In this document: positions 36,859 through 47,185 of the stretch, in pieces
Layout: each line of letters begins with the position of its first letter
How positions within the stretch are numbered: the stretch's first letter is position 1
NCBI GenBank assembly: GCA_019722365.1
Contig: JADFUC010002059.1
Span: 124,001 to 188,000, forward strand
Length of the DNA: 64,000 bases
DNA from: Lithospermum erythrorhizon
Lineage: Eukaryota > Streptophyta > Magnoliopsida > Boraginales > Boraginaceae
Direction: 5' to 3'
Translations under genes and position numbers: made by a program
Notes under the pieces: model-generated
Seen by the model: only the letters and a program-made list of their open reading frames with translations
The model's database searches: none
Told to the model about the DNA's origin: nothing

Positions 36859-38250
36859 GGATGCCACCCGCAGTACGCGGGCGGCGTAGCCGAGAGGGTT
36901 GGTGCAGCCTGCGGGGCCGAGCTGCAGTGGTATGATGTCGATTTAGCACAGCTGCGGGACCAAACAGGTCCTGAGGTGATTCTTTCCGAGTGTGTCGAGG
37001 TAGACCTCGTGAGAGGAGAGTGTGAATGCTCGTGTGGCCGAAAGCAAACAGTGAGGTCGACCTGCAGCAAGCCAGTTAATCGATTTTATGGCGGATCCTC
37101 CTAAGTTTTCAGTGGGGTTCACTGTGAGCAAAGCTATTGAGTTCCGATATGAAGTCCATCTTGAGCCAATGGGGGATTGTGGGGCGAGATGAGAGTGAAG
37201 TTTGCCACTTATAGATTTCTGCGAGGTGCCCGTGGATCAAGTGGAGAACTCGAGCGATCTCTCGATCATGGCAGGGAGTGTCTATGTTTCCCCGGAGCGA
37301 TTTGTTGAGCTCTTCCGTGAGAATTATTGCTTGGAGACCCACATGGCGGCCTTGGAGAGAGCTGATTTCGTTGACACAGGGTTCGAGGTCAGTGGAGGAG
37401 TACGAGACAGCTCTTCAAAGGATTGTGCGACTACTTCCGATGTTTATCCAAGAGAGGCGGTAAGAGGATCACTAGGTTCGTGGATGGTTTGACGTGGGAG
37501 AGTACGCCACCGTGATTCACTAATGGTTTTTACTAGTTTTACGCCGCGAGGAACGCAGCCCCGAAGATGGAAATGGAGCAAGCGAGCCGTAGGCGAAAGG
37601 ATCGGCGAGAGCCGACCTCGAGACTTTCTATTCCGGTGCCTTCTAGCTCTGGGGAGTTCAGAGGAGGACTGACTCAGAGTCGCCCCGGCAGAAGTCACTT
37701 CAAGCATGTCAGCCTCGAGTTATTCCACCGCCTCCTTCTACACGGTGGGCCTTTGTGATCCGGCGGGGTTCGTAGTAGCTCCTGGGGTCCAGCAAGGCCC
37801 GCCGTTACCGCTGTGGTCGATTGGGTACAAACAGGATTGCCGGGGCGAGGGTGGTCATATGTTATCGATGCCGCCAGCTCAGACATCACCGTCGTAGGCG
37901 GTTATCCGGGGAGTCGCTGTGGTCGATTCAGCGGCCGTGGGGGCCGGATATGGAAACAGACCAGAGGAGTGCCGGGTAGCGCCGAAGCGGAGCCGTGGTC
38001 GAGGCCGTATCTGGCTGCTAATACTCAATGAGGCCTGTGATACCCCTGTGAAGGCGATGTGTACATTATTCCTTCAAGGGAGCATTGAGGCCGTGGCGGT
38101 TGCTTGACTCGGGCTACGATTCTTTCGTGTCTCTTCGTAGTTTTATTCCCCGCTTATCTGTATGTTGTGTGCCTTTGCCTGCTCCACTTGATTATGACGC
38201 CAAGAGGTAGGTCGGGCCAGGGTTAGATTTGCATGTAGACCGCCCGATTG
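36859..38250 (+). pseudogene. Gypsy gag and aspartic protease, frameshifted and truncated
   Basis: The frame opens MPPAVRGRRSR, like chromoviral gag starts. Further on FVELFRENYC, then TQGSRSVEEYE and RLLPMF, then KRITRFVDGLTWE mark the gag core at 37285-37500. Basic, Gly/Arg-rich sequence with Cys residues follows at 37840-37990. At 38035-38220, TLFLQGSIEAVAV, L-D-S-G and FVSLRSFIPRLS give the retropepsin block with its catalytic DSG. The match stops near 38290 and reverse transcriptase, integrase and the 3' LTR are missing. Several frameshifts separate the pieces. Confidence 0.78.
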
Positions 38251-38290
38251 TATGCGTCACTAACGTCTGCCGATGATTTCCATTTGAGTT

Positions 38291-38939
38291 TCGATTTTGA
38301 TCATTCTGGCAACCTTATTTTTCCAAACCCACAACATAATATCCTCTTTATTTTATGTTATTAATTTCATTTCCATAATTTTATTGTCTACTAACCTCAA
38401 ATTTGATTTTATTTTGTAGGTGACTTTAAAGAGGTAATTATTAATAACTTATTCACTTTCTTTATTTTGTATGTAATGAATTCAAGGAGGTAATTTCTAA
38501 TATATATATATTTTGTAGAAAGTGGTTGAATTCAAAAAGGTAATTATTACTTCTTCATTTTTTTTTAATTTTTGTTATTATCTTTAATAATGTAGTTTGA
38601 TGAATATATATGTAATTTATTTTTGTTACTTTGTTGTAGTGGAAATACTACATTCAAGTTTCGAATAAAAATTTGGTTTTTATTTTATTTTTATGTTTGA
38701 ATGTTTGATATTTTATATAAATTAATGTTTGATTTTATATGAATGTGATGTTTAATATGGGTTGATGTTTCTTATATTTAATAGGATGTTTAATAATATG
38801 TTTGATGTTTAATATGTATTTGTTATATGAATCGTTATATTTTTATGTTTGGAATATTTGATTTTTCATATTTGTTTATATGAGTTGGATGAATTGGATC
38901 TTTTGATATTTTTATATATGTAGCACTTTTATTACAAAA
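38291..38939. other. AT-rich stretch between gypsy remnant and CACTA end
   Basis: T-rich DNA with TGTAGG-type acceptor-like sites and short AAAGAGGTAATTATT motifs repeated at 38430, 38490 and 38535. A TGTTTGATRTTTTATAT-like unit is repeated at 38695-38870. No coding sequence seen; it is probably the 3' portion of the CACTA block. Confidence 0.4.
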
Positions 38940-39400
38940 GAACCGGGTCGTTTTTTTTTTAAACGCAATGTACGACGGGTTTGAGATGGCACTCAAGGTT
39001 TTCTGCATTCGAATAGCTGGAGTCGGCTCAAGGCCAAGGTGAAAATCATATTTTATATCATTTAGAGTCGGTTTGGCGCCGGGTAGTATTTAACTGGCAT
39101 GGAGACGGGTTTAGCCCGGTAGCTTTGGAGACGGGTCGAGTCGGATGCTACGCAGACGGGTCGGGAGTCGGGTGTTTTCGGAGACGGCCTGGAGTCGGGT
39201 AGTACTTGGGCCGGGTTAATACTCAAAATGCGGGAGACGGTTTGAGTCGGGGAGCCCGAATTACCGCGGGCTTAGGTCGAGTCGGATGGAGACTCAAAAT
39301 TCATTTAGGATGATAAAAGTGAGTCGGTTGTTTCCTCGAATCCATCCCGACTCCAATATATGAATAGGGTCGGCTTGTAGACGTTTCGACGCCTCTTTCG
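38940..39400. repeat. CACTA subterminal repeats (right)
   Basis: Motifs GGAGACGGG, GTCGGTTTGG, GGAGTCGGGTG and GAGTCGGATGGAGAC recur more than ten times in one orientation, ending close to the terminus at 39419. Confidence 0.72.
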
Positions 39401-39422
39401 CCCTATTTTCTAAGAATAGTAT

Positions 39423-40279
39423 GAAGTGTATGGTCGTAGTTGCCATCTTCCAATCCATTCATTTGGATTATTTGAAATGTAACAAAACAAATATTTCATA
39501 TTATGTTTCATTAGATATATAATCTTAGTAAATATAATAGTGGTCCATATCATGTTGCTTAGTTTATTTGCATGTATACAGTAAAAATTTAATTAATTAA
39601 ATTATACAACCCCTAATTTAAAAGCGTTGATTAGTAAAGGTCAATTGCAGTGTGATGCATGGCTTATTAGAGCTTTGACGCAGCCTCAATTAAAACTGCA
39701 CACATGTAAATTAAGAGTTCCCGACATTTTAGCCACCTCAAATTAATTACTAGGGTAAAATTAGGTTTATTATTAAATTAAACCTAATTTTTATACCTCG
39801 TATGATGATGTGGCATTAAAATAGGGTTCAATATATTTTAGGGATTATAATAATAAATTGGAGGAGAAAACCGAATGTACCCAATTTTTTGGAAAAACGA
39901 GCTCAAAAATGACGTCTGAGCAAAAAGGTAAAGCGTTAGGTTAAATGTTTAACTTAAAACAAGAAAAGGCGGCACCACCTCACCTTTTGGCCATTTGACA
40001 TTATTATTATTTTAATATTAACCGACGGTCCAAGCAAATATCCGAACCTATTTTAGGATCCAAGCACAAATCCAAGCCCATTCTCAACTGCACACCCAAA
40101 TCCAAAACCCAAGTCCAAATCCAAGTCCAAGACTACATCAACCAAATCTAGCATCTCGCTAGCCAAGTTAACTGCTTAGAGAACAATAGATAGATAGAAA
40201 GATTTTATTATTTATAATATATGCACAACAATACACAAATCCCTTTGGGGAAACTCTTGTAGAGCTTCTCGATAAATTA
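39423..40279. other. Intergenic DNA
   Basis: No gene recognised. A CAAATCCAAGYCC-type micro-repeat lies at 40040-40130. The AGATAGATAGA motif at 40185 and the CTTTGGGGAAACTC at 40242 lie close to the start of the next repeat-bearing block. Confidence 0.4.
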
Positions 40280-40384
40280 GAGATTTAACATCGTCATGAT
40301 ACTACGTGTCTCACATTGACTCTTCCAAATTCCTATGTACATGTCATGATGATCGGTATTATGACCTTTAGAGGGTCGGGCGCG

Positions 40385-40800
40385 TATCGTAGGCTCAACT
40401 TGAGGATTTTGTATCCAAATGGAAGTCACGCAAAACAGCACTGTCGCTTCAGCCTAAACACTCCGACGATCAAGTTAATAAAGGACCGAAGGAGTTTCTG
40501 GTTTCGAAAAGAGAGTTTGATATCAAAGTGAATTCTACTTGTTTTGTCCTCAAGGTTTACCTTTTATAGTTTATTAGACCTGCTACTTGGTCGAGCTCGA
40601 CGCCCCATTATTGCCTGATGATAACGGTTAATGGCCATTAAGAGGCCGAGTAATTATGGTCTTGGTTGCCTCAGCATAATCACCTCCTTAATCGAGCTCA
40701 TTAGTGCCGCACTGCATGGTCTTGATTGCCTCTTGTCATCCTCCCCGATCCGGATATACTTGTAGACTCATCGGGTTGACCTCCTCTAGATCACGGGCCA
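40385..40800. repeat. Direct repeat copy 1
   Basis: Shares with copy 2 ATCCAAATGGAAG, then AAAACAGCA, GTATCAAAGTGAA-like, AAGGTTTA, CTTGGTCGAGC and ATGGTCTTGATTG-type words in the same order and spacing. Confidence 0.6.
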
Positions 40801-41844
40801 GAGCAGATTCCTTGAATTTTCCCCATTTTCAACATTTCCACAAGGACGATAACCGCAATCTTTTGTCCACCTGTGGAATGAGTTGAATTCTATCTGAACC
40901 AAATATGAAAGGATGTAATGCATGCATCAAGCAACTGATTGAACTGCACTATCCTGCCTAATGGAAATCGTGGAGCGTCAGTTCTTGTACAAATACCGAT
41001 TCTCTCGTCTCACATAAGTTCTAGTGTGAACCGCCTCAGCCTTCGGCGATGTAATGACCCATCAAGTAACCGACAACTATTTCACGCCGGGTGTTTAGAC
41101 CGGATGGAAGGCTCGCAATACACCTTTACTTCCATGCCGATAAAAGCACATCTCGTGATTTTCGAAACCGCGGCATGCCTCGATCCGCCTTCCTAGAATT
41201 GTGAACGTGGGGGAGCGCTATCCCCCGCCGGCATTACTGCCATCTCGAATCTCAAAGCGGTATGGGGCCAAACCGGCTAGCTCAGATAGTCCCATGTGGC
41301 ACTTCCCCGCTTAATCTCGGCCGAGAGGCATCCACCTACCGGCCAGGCCGCCATAGCATCTCGCGAGTGAGCCTGAGCCACCTCCTCAAGCGCTTCTACA
41401 AGATCTTGTCGGCTTTGATTTCCGCCATAGGCTCATGCCGGGCCATCCGCATCAAGTATGAGTGTAGGTCTCCTCCCCATCCTCCTAGACGGAAGACACT
41501 TCCATTCGGGCCTCCCGAACCCGAGGAGTCGTTCCCGAGCTATTGCATGCTACTAGTTACAATGGTCCTCAGAAGAGTTTGTATTAATCCCGCCATCTCC
41601 GCGGGGCGTGAACTCCCCCACCTCGTACGTTCTACTGACTCTAAGTTGATGGGGTCCTTGAGCCGGGATCGACACTCTCCGGTGGTCGGGTCATCTGGTT
41701 ATTTAGGTTTAGTCTCCCACTGTGGTCACTAATAATGAAGTGGGCGGTGACTTTATTAATGCAAGTCTCCCATTGCGGTCACCAATGATGAAGTGGTCCG
41801 CTGTGGTGGGCCGGATCATAAATCCTCCAAGTTGAGTTTCCTCG

Positions 41845-42250
41845 ACATGCCTTGATCCAAATGGAAGATCTCAGAAAACAGCATCACCGCTCGGCCCGAA
41901 TACTCCAATGATCGTTTCAAGAATAACCGAGGGAATTTGGTTTCTAAAAGAGATAGTTTTGGGTATCAAAGTGAACTTACTTGATCTCGTCCGAAGGTTT
42001 ATCATCTATAGTCTATCCGACAGTTACTTGGTCGAGCCTTAATGGCTACATTATTTGCCGTGGATATATTAATGGCTTCGCGCTCATTGGGCGGGTCGAA
42101 TAATCATGGTCTTGATTGTCTCTCATAATTAACTCCTTAATTGAGCCCGCTAGTTCCGTTAATCACAAACGGCCTCTTTCCCTTTACCGAGCCGATCTGC
42201 TCAACCCATTAGTATAGGCTTCTCACTCGAATCTATCCGCGTGGCCTATG
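41845..42250. repeat. Direct repeat copy 2
   Basis: See copy 1. The two starts are about 1.46 kb apart and both copies have several small indels relative to each other. Confidence 0.6.
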
Positions 42251-42763
42251 TCCTTTATTCTAAGTGGGTTGCTATCCCCCTGCATCCATTTACTTGAAAG
42301 AGGCCCTAATCACATTGACCGATCCTCGATCAACCTATTTATTTGTGGGATTATCACTCAGTTAGCTCACACCGTAGAGTAAACAATACCACCACTTTGG
42401 GTGCATTCTATGGGAGTCTTTTAACAAACTATGAAAGAAAAAGGATGAATGAAAGTTCGGCCCAAAAAAACTCGGGTTGACCGATCTCGACTAGCCTATT
42501 TATTCATGGGATTATCATTTGCCCCTAGACCCACCCATTCTCCATAGTTCGGATCTTGGAATATTAATGGATATTTTTCCTTTCCAACGCCCCACCAAAT
42601 AGGTCCCAATGGTTACGCAAGCATCCGCTAGGTGCTTTTCACCTCCCCCTAGATGTTTCACCGCTTTTCTCCGTCTCCCTCATCATCCGCTTGCAACGCT
42701 TCAGGCCCGACTCTCCCTTTATTACCGCCAATGATTCGAATTTGAAATGCCACTTTTCTCTTT

Positions 42764-43560
42764 ATAAATCCCGCAAGTAGGCATGCATGTTGCTCCTCAC
42801 AATCAGATTCCATCAACACTCTCCCCAATCAAAATCTTCTTTCCCTCGTTTTTACGACCCCTTATTCTTCCTTACCTAATACTATTACTCCCATGGCTCG
42901 CACTCAAGAGAAATAATACTTTCTCCTCTACCCCTCACGCTCCCTTAAGAAAGAAAGGTCGGCTCGACGTAGACAGATTCCCTTCCTTTTTCTTCACCAC
43001 CTCCGAGAGGGCCTATCGCGTCAGTTTCGGGTACTGGGCACCCCATTGCCACCATGATGCCCCTCCTACTCCTGGGATGTGGGGTGGTGTGTAGGGTTGC
43101 AGAGTCGGGACCTCGGGTCCCTGTGCCTCCCATGGTGTCTCAATGACTTACTGTACCCTTTGACTTTCCTAGTTCTTTTACGTATGTACTTTACCACATG
43201 TTGGACTTTTTCCTTTCTAGGCCGCTTCCGGGGTCGGAGGCCCCGGGCCACGGTAACTCGCTCGACCAACAAACTCCGGTGCTGCTATGAGTTGTCTCTG
43301 TAGGCTCTCAAGCGGGAGCTGGAGCGTGAGCTCATGCCCCACGCCTCCGTGCCACCTTTCCGCACCTTTCCCCGAGCCGTGCCCCGACGGCTAAGGACCT
43401 CCAAAGGGCAAAGGAAAGGAGGTGTCGAATTCCCAGCTGGCCGAGAGGGAGAAGGGCGATTGTTTTGCACACACTCTCCAAGATGCCCGGGCGAGTAGGA
43501 TGACCTATATCACGCCTACCGCCGCAGATCCTGTGGAACCACCGTTTCGTGCTCTATCTT
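42764..43560 (+). other. Gene-like stretch with TATA box, product unknown
   Basis: TTTATAAATCCC at about 42760 is a plausible TATA element. A pyrimidine-rich leader follows, then ATGGCTCGCACTCAAG at 42894, which meets a stop after a few codons. A possible intron runs from about 43150 to TTTCTAG ending near 43220. The DNA after it is GC-rich to 43560. The longest frame (42783-43094) is Ser/Pro-rich and matches nothing I know. It may be the leader and broken gag of the surrounding retroelement. Confidence 0.3.
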
Positions 43561-45312
43561 TTCGACTTCATTTTGTAAATGACCACTCTGTGTGGGCTCC
43601 CTGCAAGCGTCGACCCTCATCAACTTGAATAATCATAGTCATCAACGACGGATAACGATAAAACGACCTCATAACGGATAATAAAATAATACAACTCATC
43701 CATCGGGTGAACTAACCCATACTACAACAACTTAAAAGTAATAACATAAATACAAACATCAAACAACTGGCTTAAACTCGAGACAACAATAATTAGTTCG
43801 CATAACATAAATCTCCAAATAAAATAAAAGTATGATCTATTGAGGTCTTCAGCCACCATCGCCACCTCCACGGGTACGCAACTACTGCCAACGATCTCGG
43901 TCATCCCAAGAACAACCCAGGCATATAAAAACGCCCGCCTACATAGGAATGCGGAGTCACCTACGGCCGGAAATAATACAAATATCACGTAAGCTTAACC
44001 CACCACTCATACAAACAAGGATAATTTAAGTCCCTTACCTATTTAAAGGCTATACACCTCAAGGATTATATTTACATGCTACTCGACAAGACAAATTTCC
44101 CCAATGGCTTTCCAACTAACGCCGACAACCCACACCACCACGCCAACAACTTACTCACACTACACCTTAATCACAACTTATCTATCTATTTGTTATCTTT
44201 CTTAAGTGTATAAAGAAAAACCCCCACGCATTCAACTCACATAACAACTCAACTATTATCTTTAATTCACCTTAGAGTGCTACTCCCAAATATAGCTATA
44301 CACCTCCTAGACATCTGCATGTTTATCATACATCTATCCAAATCATGCTTGGATTATCTTGGTGGTATCACAACTTAGCAACTTATGTCTTGAATCAAGG
44401 TAAACTTATGTACAAAATTATCTCACCATATTCTTCAATTAGTATACGGAACTTATTCCCCTTAATGGTATCAACGTCGTGGTTAGATCATAACTTATCT
44501 ACTAACACATTTGAATTCAAATTTCCACCATTTATAAAATATCATCAACATCATCGATAATCTCTGTATGAACCTCGGTTTAAAACTATTTGTACCTTGG
44601 TTAGATAATAATTTATTCCCAATGGTATCAACGTCGCGGTCGGGGAGCACAACTTATCTACTAACACATTGGAATTCAATTTCCACCATTTATAAAATAT
44701 CATCAACATCACTCGATAACTTGCATGAACCTCGTTTAAACTATTTGCATCTTACTATCCTCATTCAAAAGTTATCTCAACCATTAACCAACTCACTTTA
44801 ACATTTAGTGGAGGTATAATCTATTAATATCAACCTAGGATCCACAAGAGAACCAAATAATACTATTAATGATCAACCCAAACATAATTCGACATAATTT
44901 CATCAAGGTAACATCTAGTATAATCAACATCATATCCATAACCAATAAATGAGTCATAAAACATATCACAAAACACCATAGAAAATTTAAACAACGTGTA
45001 ACACAACCAAAATGTAATCTAACTCCACAACCCTCAACAACATAAACTACCCGACACTACAACTAAACCACTAATCGACCAACGACTTCTTATCAACTCA
45101 TCAACTCAATCAACGGTGTCAACTGTATCAACACAGTCAACTCAACCAACTCATATCAACTCATAACAACTCATATCAACTCATAACAACTCATATCGAC
45201 TCATATCCGGATTTCTACAACTAATGCGCATATAATCAACCTCAACAGGGAGAAACTTATGCCCGTCGACACAAGTTATCACCGAATCGTAACGAGATAC
45301 AAAGCCAAAACA

Positions 45313-45500
45313 CCGCACTTATACCGAGGTATAAGGCAACACGGATAATACAACTCAACATACATCAACAACAAATCCGCACTTATACCGTAGTATAAGG
45401 CACAACACCGGGTAATACAACTCAACATACATCAACAACTCCGCACTTATACCGTAGTATAAGGCACAACACCGGGTAATACAACCCACACATATATCAA
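45313..45500. repeat. Tandem hairpin array in LARD LTR (left)
   Basis: Three units of 64 bases begin at 45313, 45377 and 45441. Units 2 and 3 contain CTTATACCGTAGTATAAG, a perfect 7-base stem with a CGTA loop. Unit 1 has CGAG in place of the loop, plus one arm change. Confidence 0.85.
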
Positions 45501-46847
45501 CAACTCCTCAAAACACCTATACGACTCAAGCACTCTACTGCATACCTGCACCCAACACAAAGTGAAATAAACAACTCCCAACCAAAACACCAAAATCGTC
45601 AATTACAAGATGAAAATACAACCCAAGCCAAGGCACACAATCAACAATAACATATAGATATACAAGTGATAGATAAAATCACGTGAGATTTGTACTCACC
45701 TTGGTTAGCAATAAGAAACGTCCCGCCTAATTGATCCAATTTCCTTTCCCACGTTCCACGCCTAATCAAAAACAATTCAAAATATAATTATTACAAATCC
45801 TATTATTAATTCTCTTTTTAGTTTTTATTTCCAACTCGCAACCATATTTAATTATCAACTTAACAACTCTAGGTGAAAATATTACTACGCGTGTTTAAAC
45901 GACTAATAAAACGATAAAATCCGGACCACCCCAACAATAAACATTCTCGGCCCCCCTTCCTCTACCCTAATACCAACACTCTAAACAATATCTAATCAAT
46001 CAAACAATCAATTTCCCAACTAATTAATCCATTTCTAACAACCTTTAATCAAAACCCAAATATTAATCAACTACAAAACTTAATATCTCAACATACTCTC
46101 ATCCAATCAACACCAAAATCACCACTTATACTCCAAAACAACTATATTAACTTCCAACAAGTCACTTTGACAAATTTATATTTTTCTTAAAAAGTCAACG
46201 AAAGTTAAAGGGTCCATAACTTCCTCATCTCTTAGTATTCGAACGATTAGAGACTTATACATCTTGTTTAAAATATCAATTATACACCCATGTAATTAGA
46301 TTCACACATTCAACTTTTTACAAAAAGTCAACTATCCATCTCAACACATTTCAACTCCAAAAATCGAAAATACTTCCTATACCATAATCTAAGCTTAGAT
46401 GATAATTCTATATCATTTTAAGCTTCAAAACTCAAGGTCAACCCAAATCACAAAAAGTCAACATTCTCATAACTCAACAAATACGCAAAAGATTACAACT
46501 TTCTTACCTTTATTCGAAGAAGCATTTAATGGTAGGACGATAGCCCATTAAATTTCCCTTTAAGTTTAAGCAACAAAAAGACGGTAAGAAATGGAAGAAA
46601 TGTTTTTAAGCGAGGGGAAATGGTTTCGCCATCTACGGGCAAAGTGACGGGTTTTGTTTTGACGGGGATATGATAAGGTGATAGTCAGTAGGTATTTAGA
46701 TGACGGGTTAAGTCCCCGCTCGTTACTGTTATTTCTCCACTTTTTGTCGTTAAACTTTAATGAAAACGATTTCAAATGTATAATTTTTCGTGACATAAAA
46801 TACTACTCATTTAATACTAGTCTCGGTATATCAATTTTATTTCGAAA

Positions 46848-46858
46848 GTATTTATACC
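46848..46858 (-). promoter_or_regulatory. TATA box of LARD 3' LTR
   Basis: GGTATAAATAC on the minus strand, about 330 bases from the LTR start. The same element stands at 52932-52942 in the other LTR. Confidence 0.5.
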
Positions 46859-47185
46859 ATCTCCGGGTCCCACCACCAAATGATATAAATATAATATAAT
46901 TTAGTTGTCTACAAGTTTGAAGTTCAAGCGATTTAATTTCGCCTCGGTTTAATAAAACAACTCGAATACGTAACATTTCTATCCTCAAATTATACAATAC
47001 CCAACTAATATCATTACCATTCGACTACAACTTAATAATTTAAATACATCAATGTACTACCAACCTAATCGATGCGTTATATTTTCAACTATTCAACTTC
47101 AAATTTTTGATTTCTCCACGAAATAATCCACCGAGCAACTAATATACTATTACAATAATATTAGTACGGAACGTGGGTTATTACA

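Larger units (their letters stand above)
23917..39419 (+). mobile_element. Composite CACTA block with nested insertions
   Basis: The left end reads CACTACTAAAACACG. The right end, TTTTCTAAGAATAG, resembles an inverted CACTA terminus with a small insertion. Both ends are flanked by TAT (23914-23916 and 39420-39422), the 3-base duplication length expected for CACTA. Subterminal motifs of the type GTCGGTWTGGAGACGG crowd both ends. Inside, in order, lie a minisatellite, a second-ORF pseudogene, two further subterminal blocks, a hAT-like insertion, a TNP2 pseudogene and a truncated gypsy element. The extra subterminal blocks at 28885-29660 suggest that two CACTA copies are joined or nested, so the outer boundaries may belong to different copies. 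Confidence 0.6.
40280..43573. mobile_element. Unclassified retroelement-like block with direct repeats
   Basis: Two direct repeats of roughly 400 bases (40385-40800 and 41845-42250) are about three-quarters identical by eye and could be LTRs, or subrepeats of a large LTR. A shorter pair lies at 42312-42360 and 42476-42525 (CCTATTTATT, GGGATTATCA). A CCCACTGTGGTCAC / CCCATTGCGGTCACC pair lies at 41716 and 41768. The GC-rich centre (40940-41730) has only short broken frames on both strands. No pol domain was recognised, so the class is unknown. Confidence 0.4.
43574..47185 (-). repeat. LARD 3' LTR (left copy)
   Basis: Starts TGTAAATGACC and ends GGGTTATTACA on the plus strand. It aligns with the right copy across its length, with landmark words in the same order: CATCCATCGGGTG, GACAACAATAATTAGTTC, TATTCTTCAATTAGTATACGG and ATCCGGATTTCTACAACTAA. 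Confidence 0.82.

Noticed and set aside
36719..37070. Minus-strand frames over the gypsy primer site and gag start
   Set aside because: Shadows of the plus-strand gag; the plus strand has the LTR, primer site and gag motifs in order.
41262..41732. A 156-codon plus-strand frame in the repeat block
   Set aside because: Arg/Pro/Ser-rich, no domain recognised, and both strands are open in GC-rich DNA; not reported as a gene.
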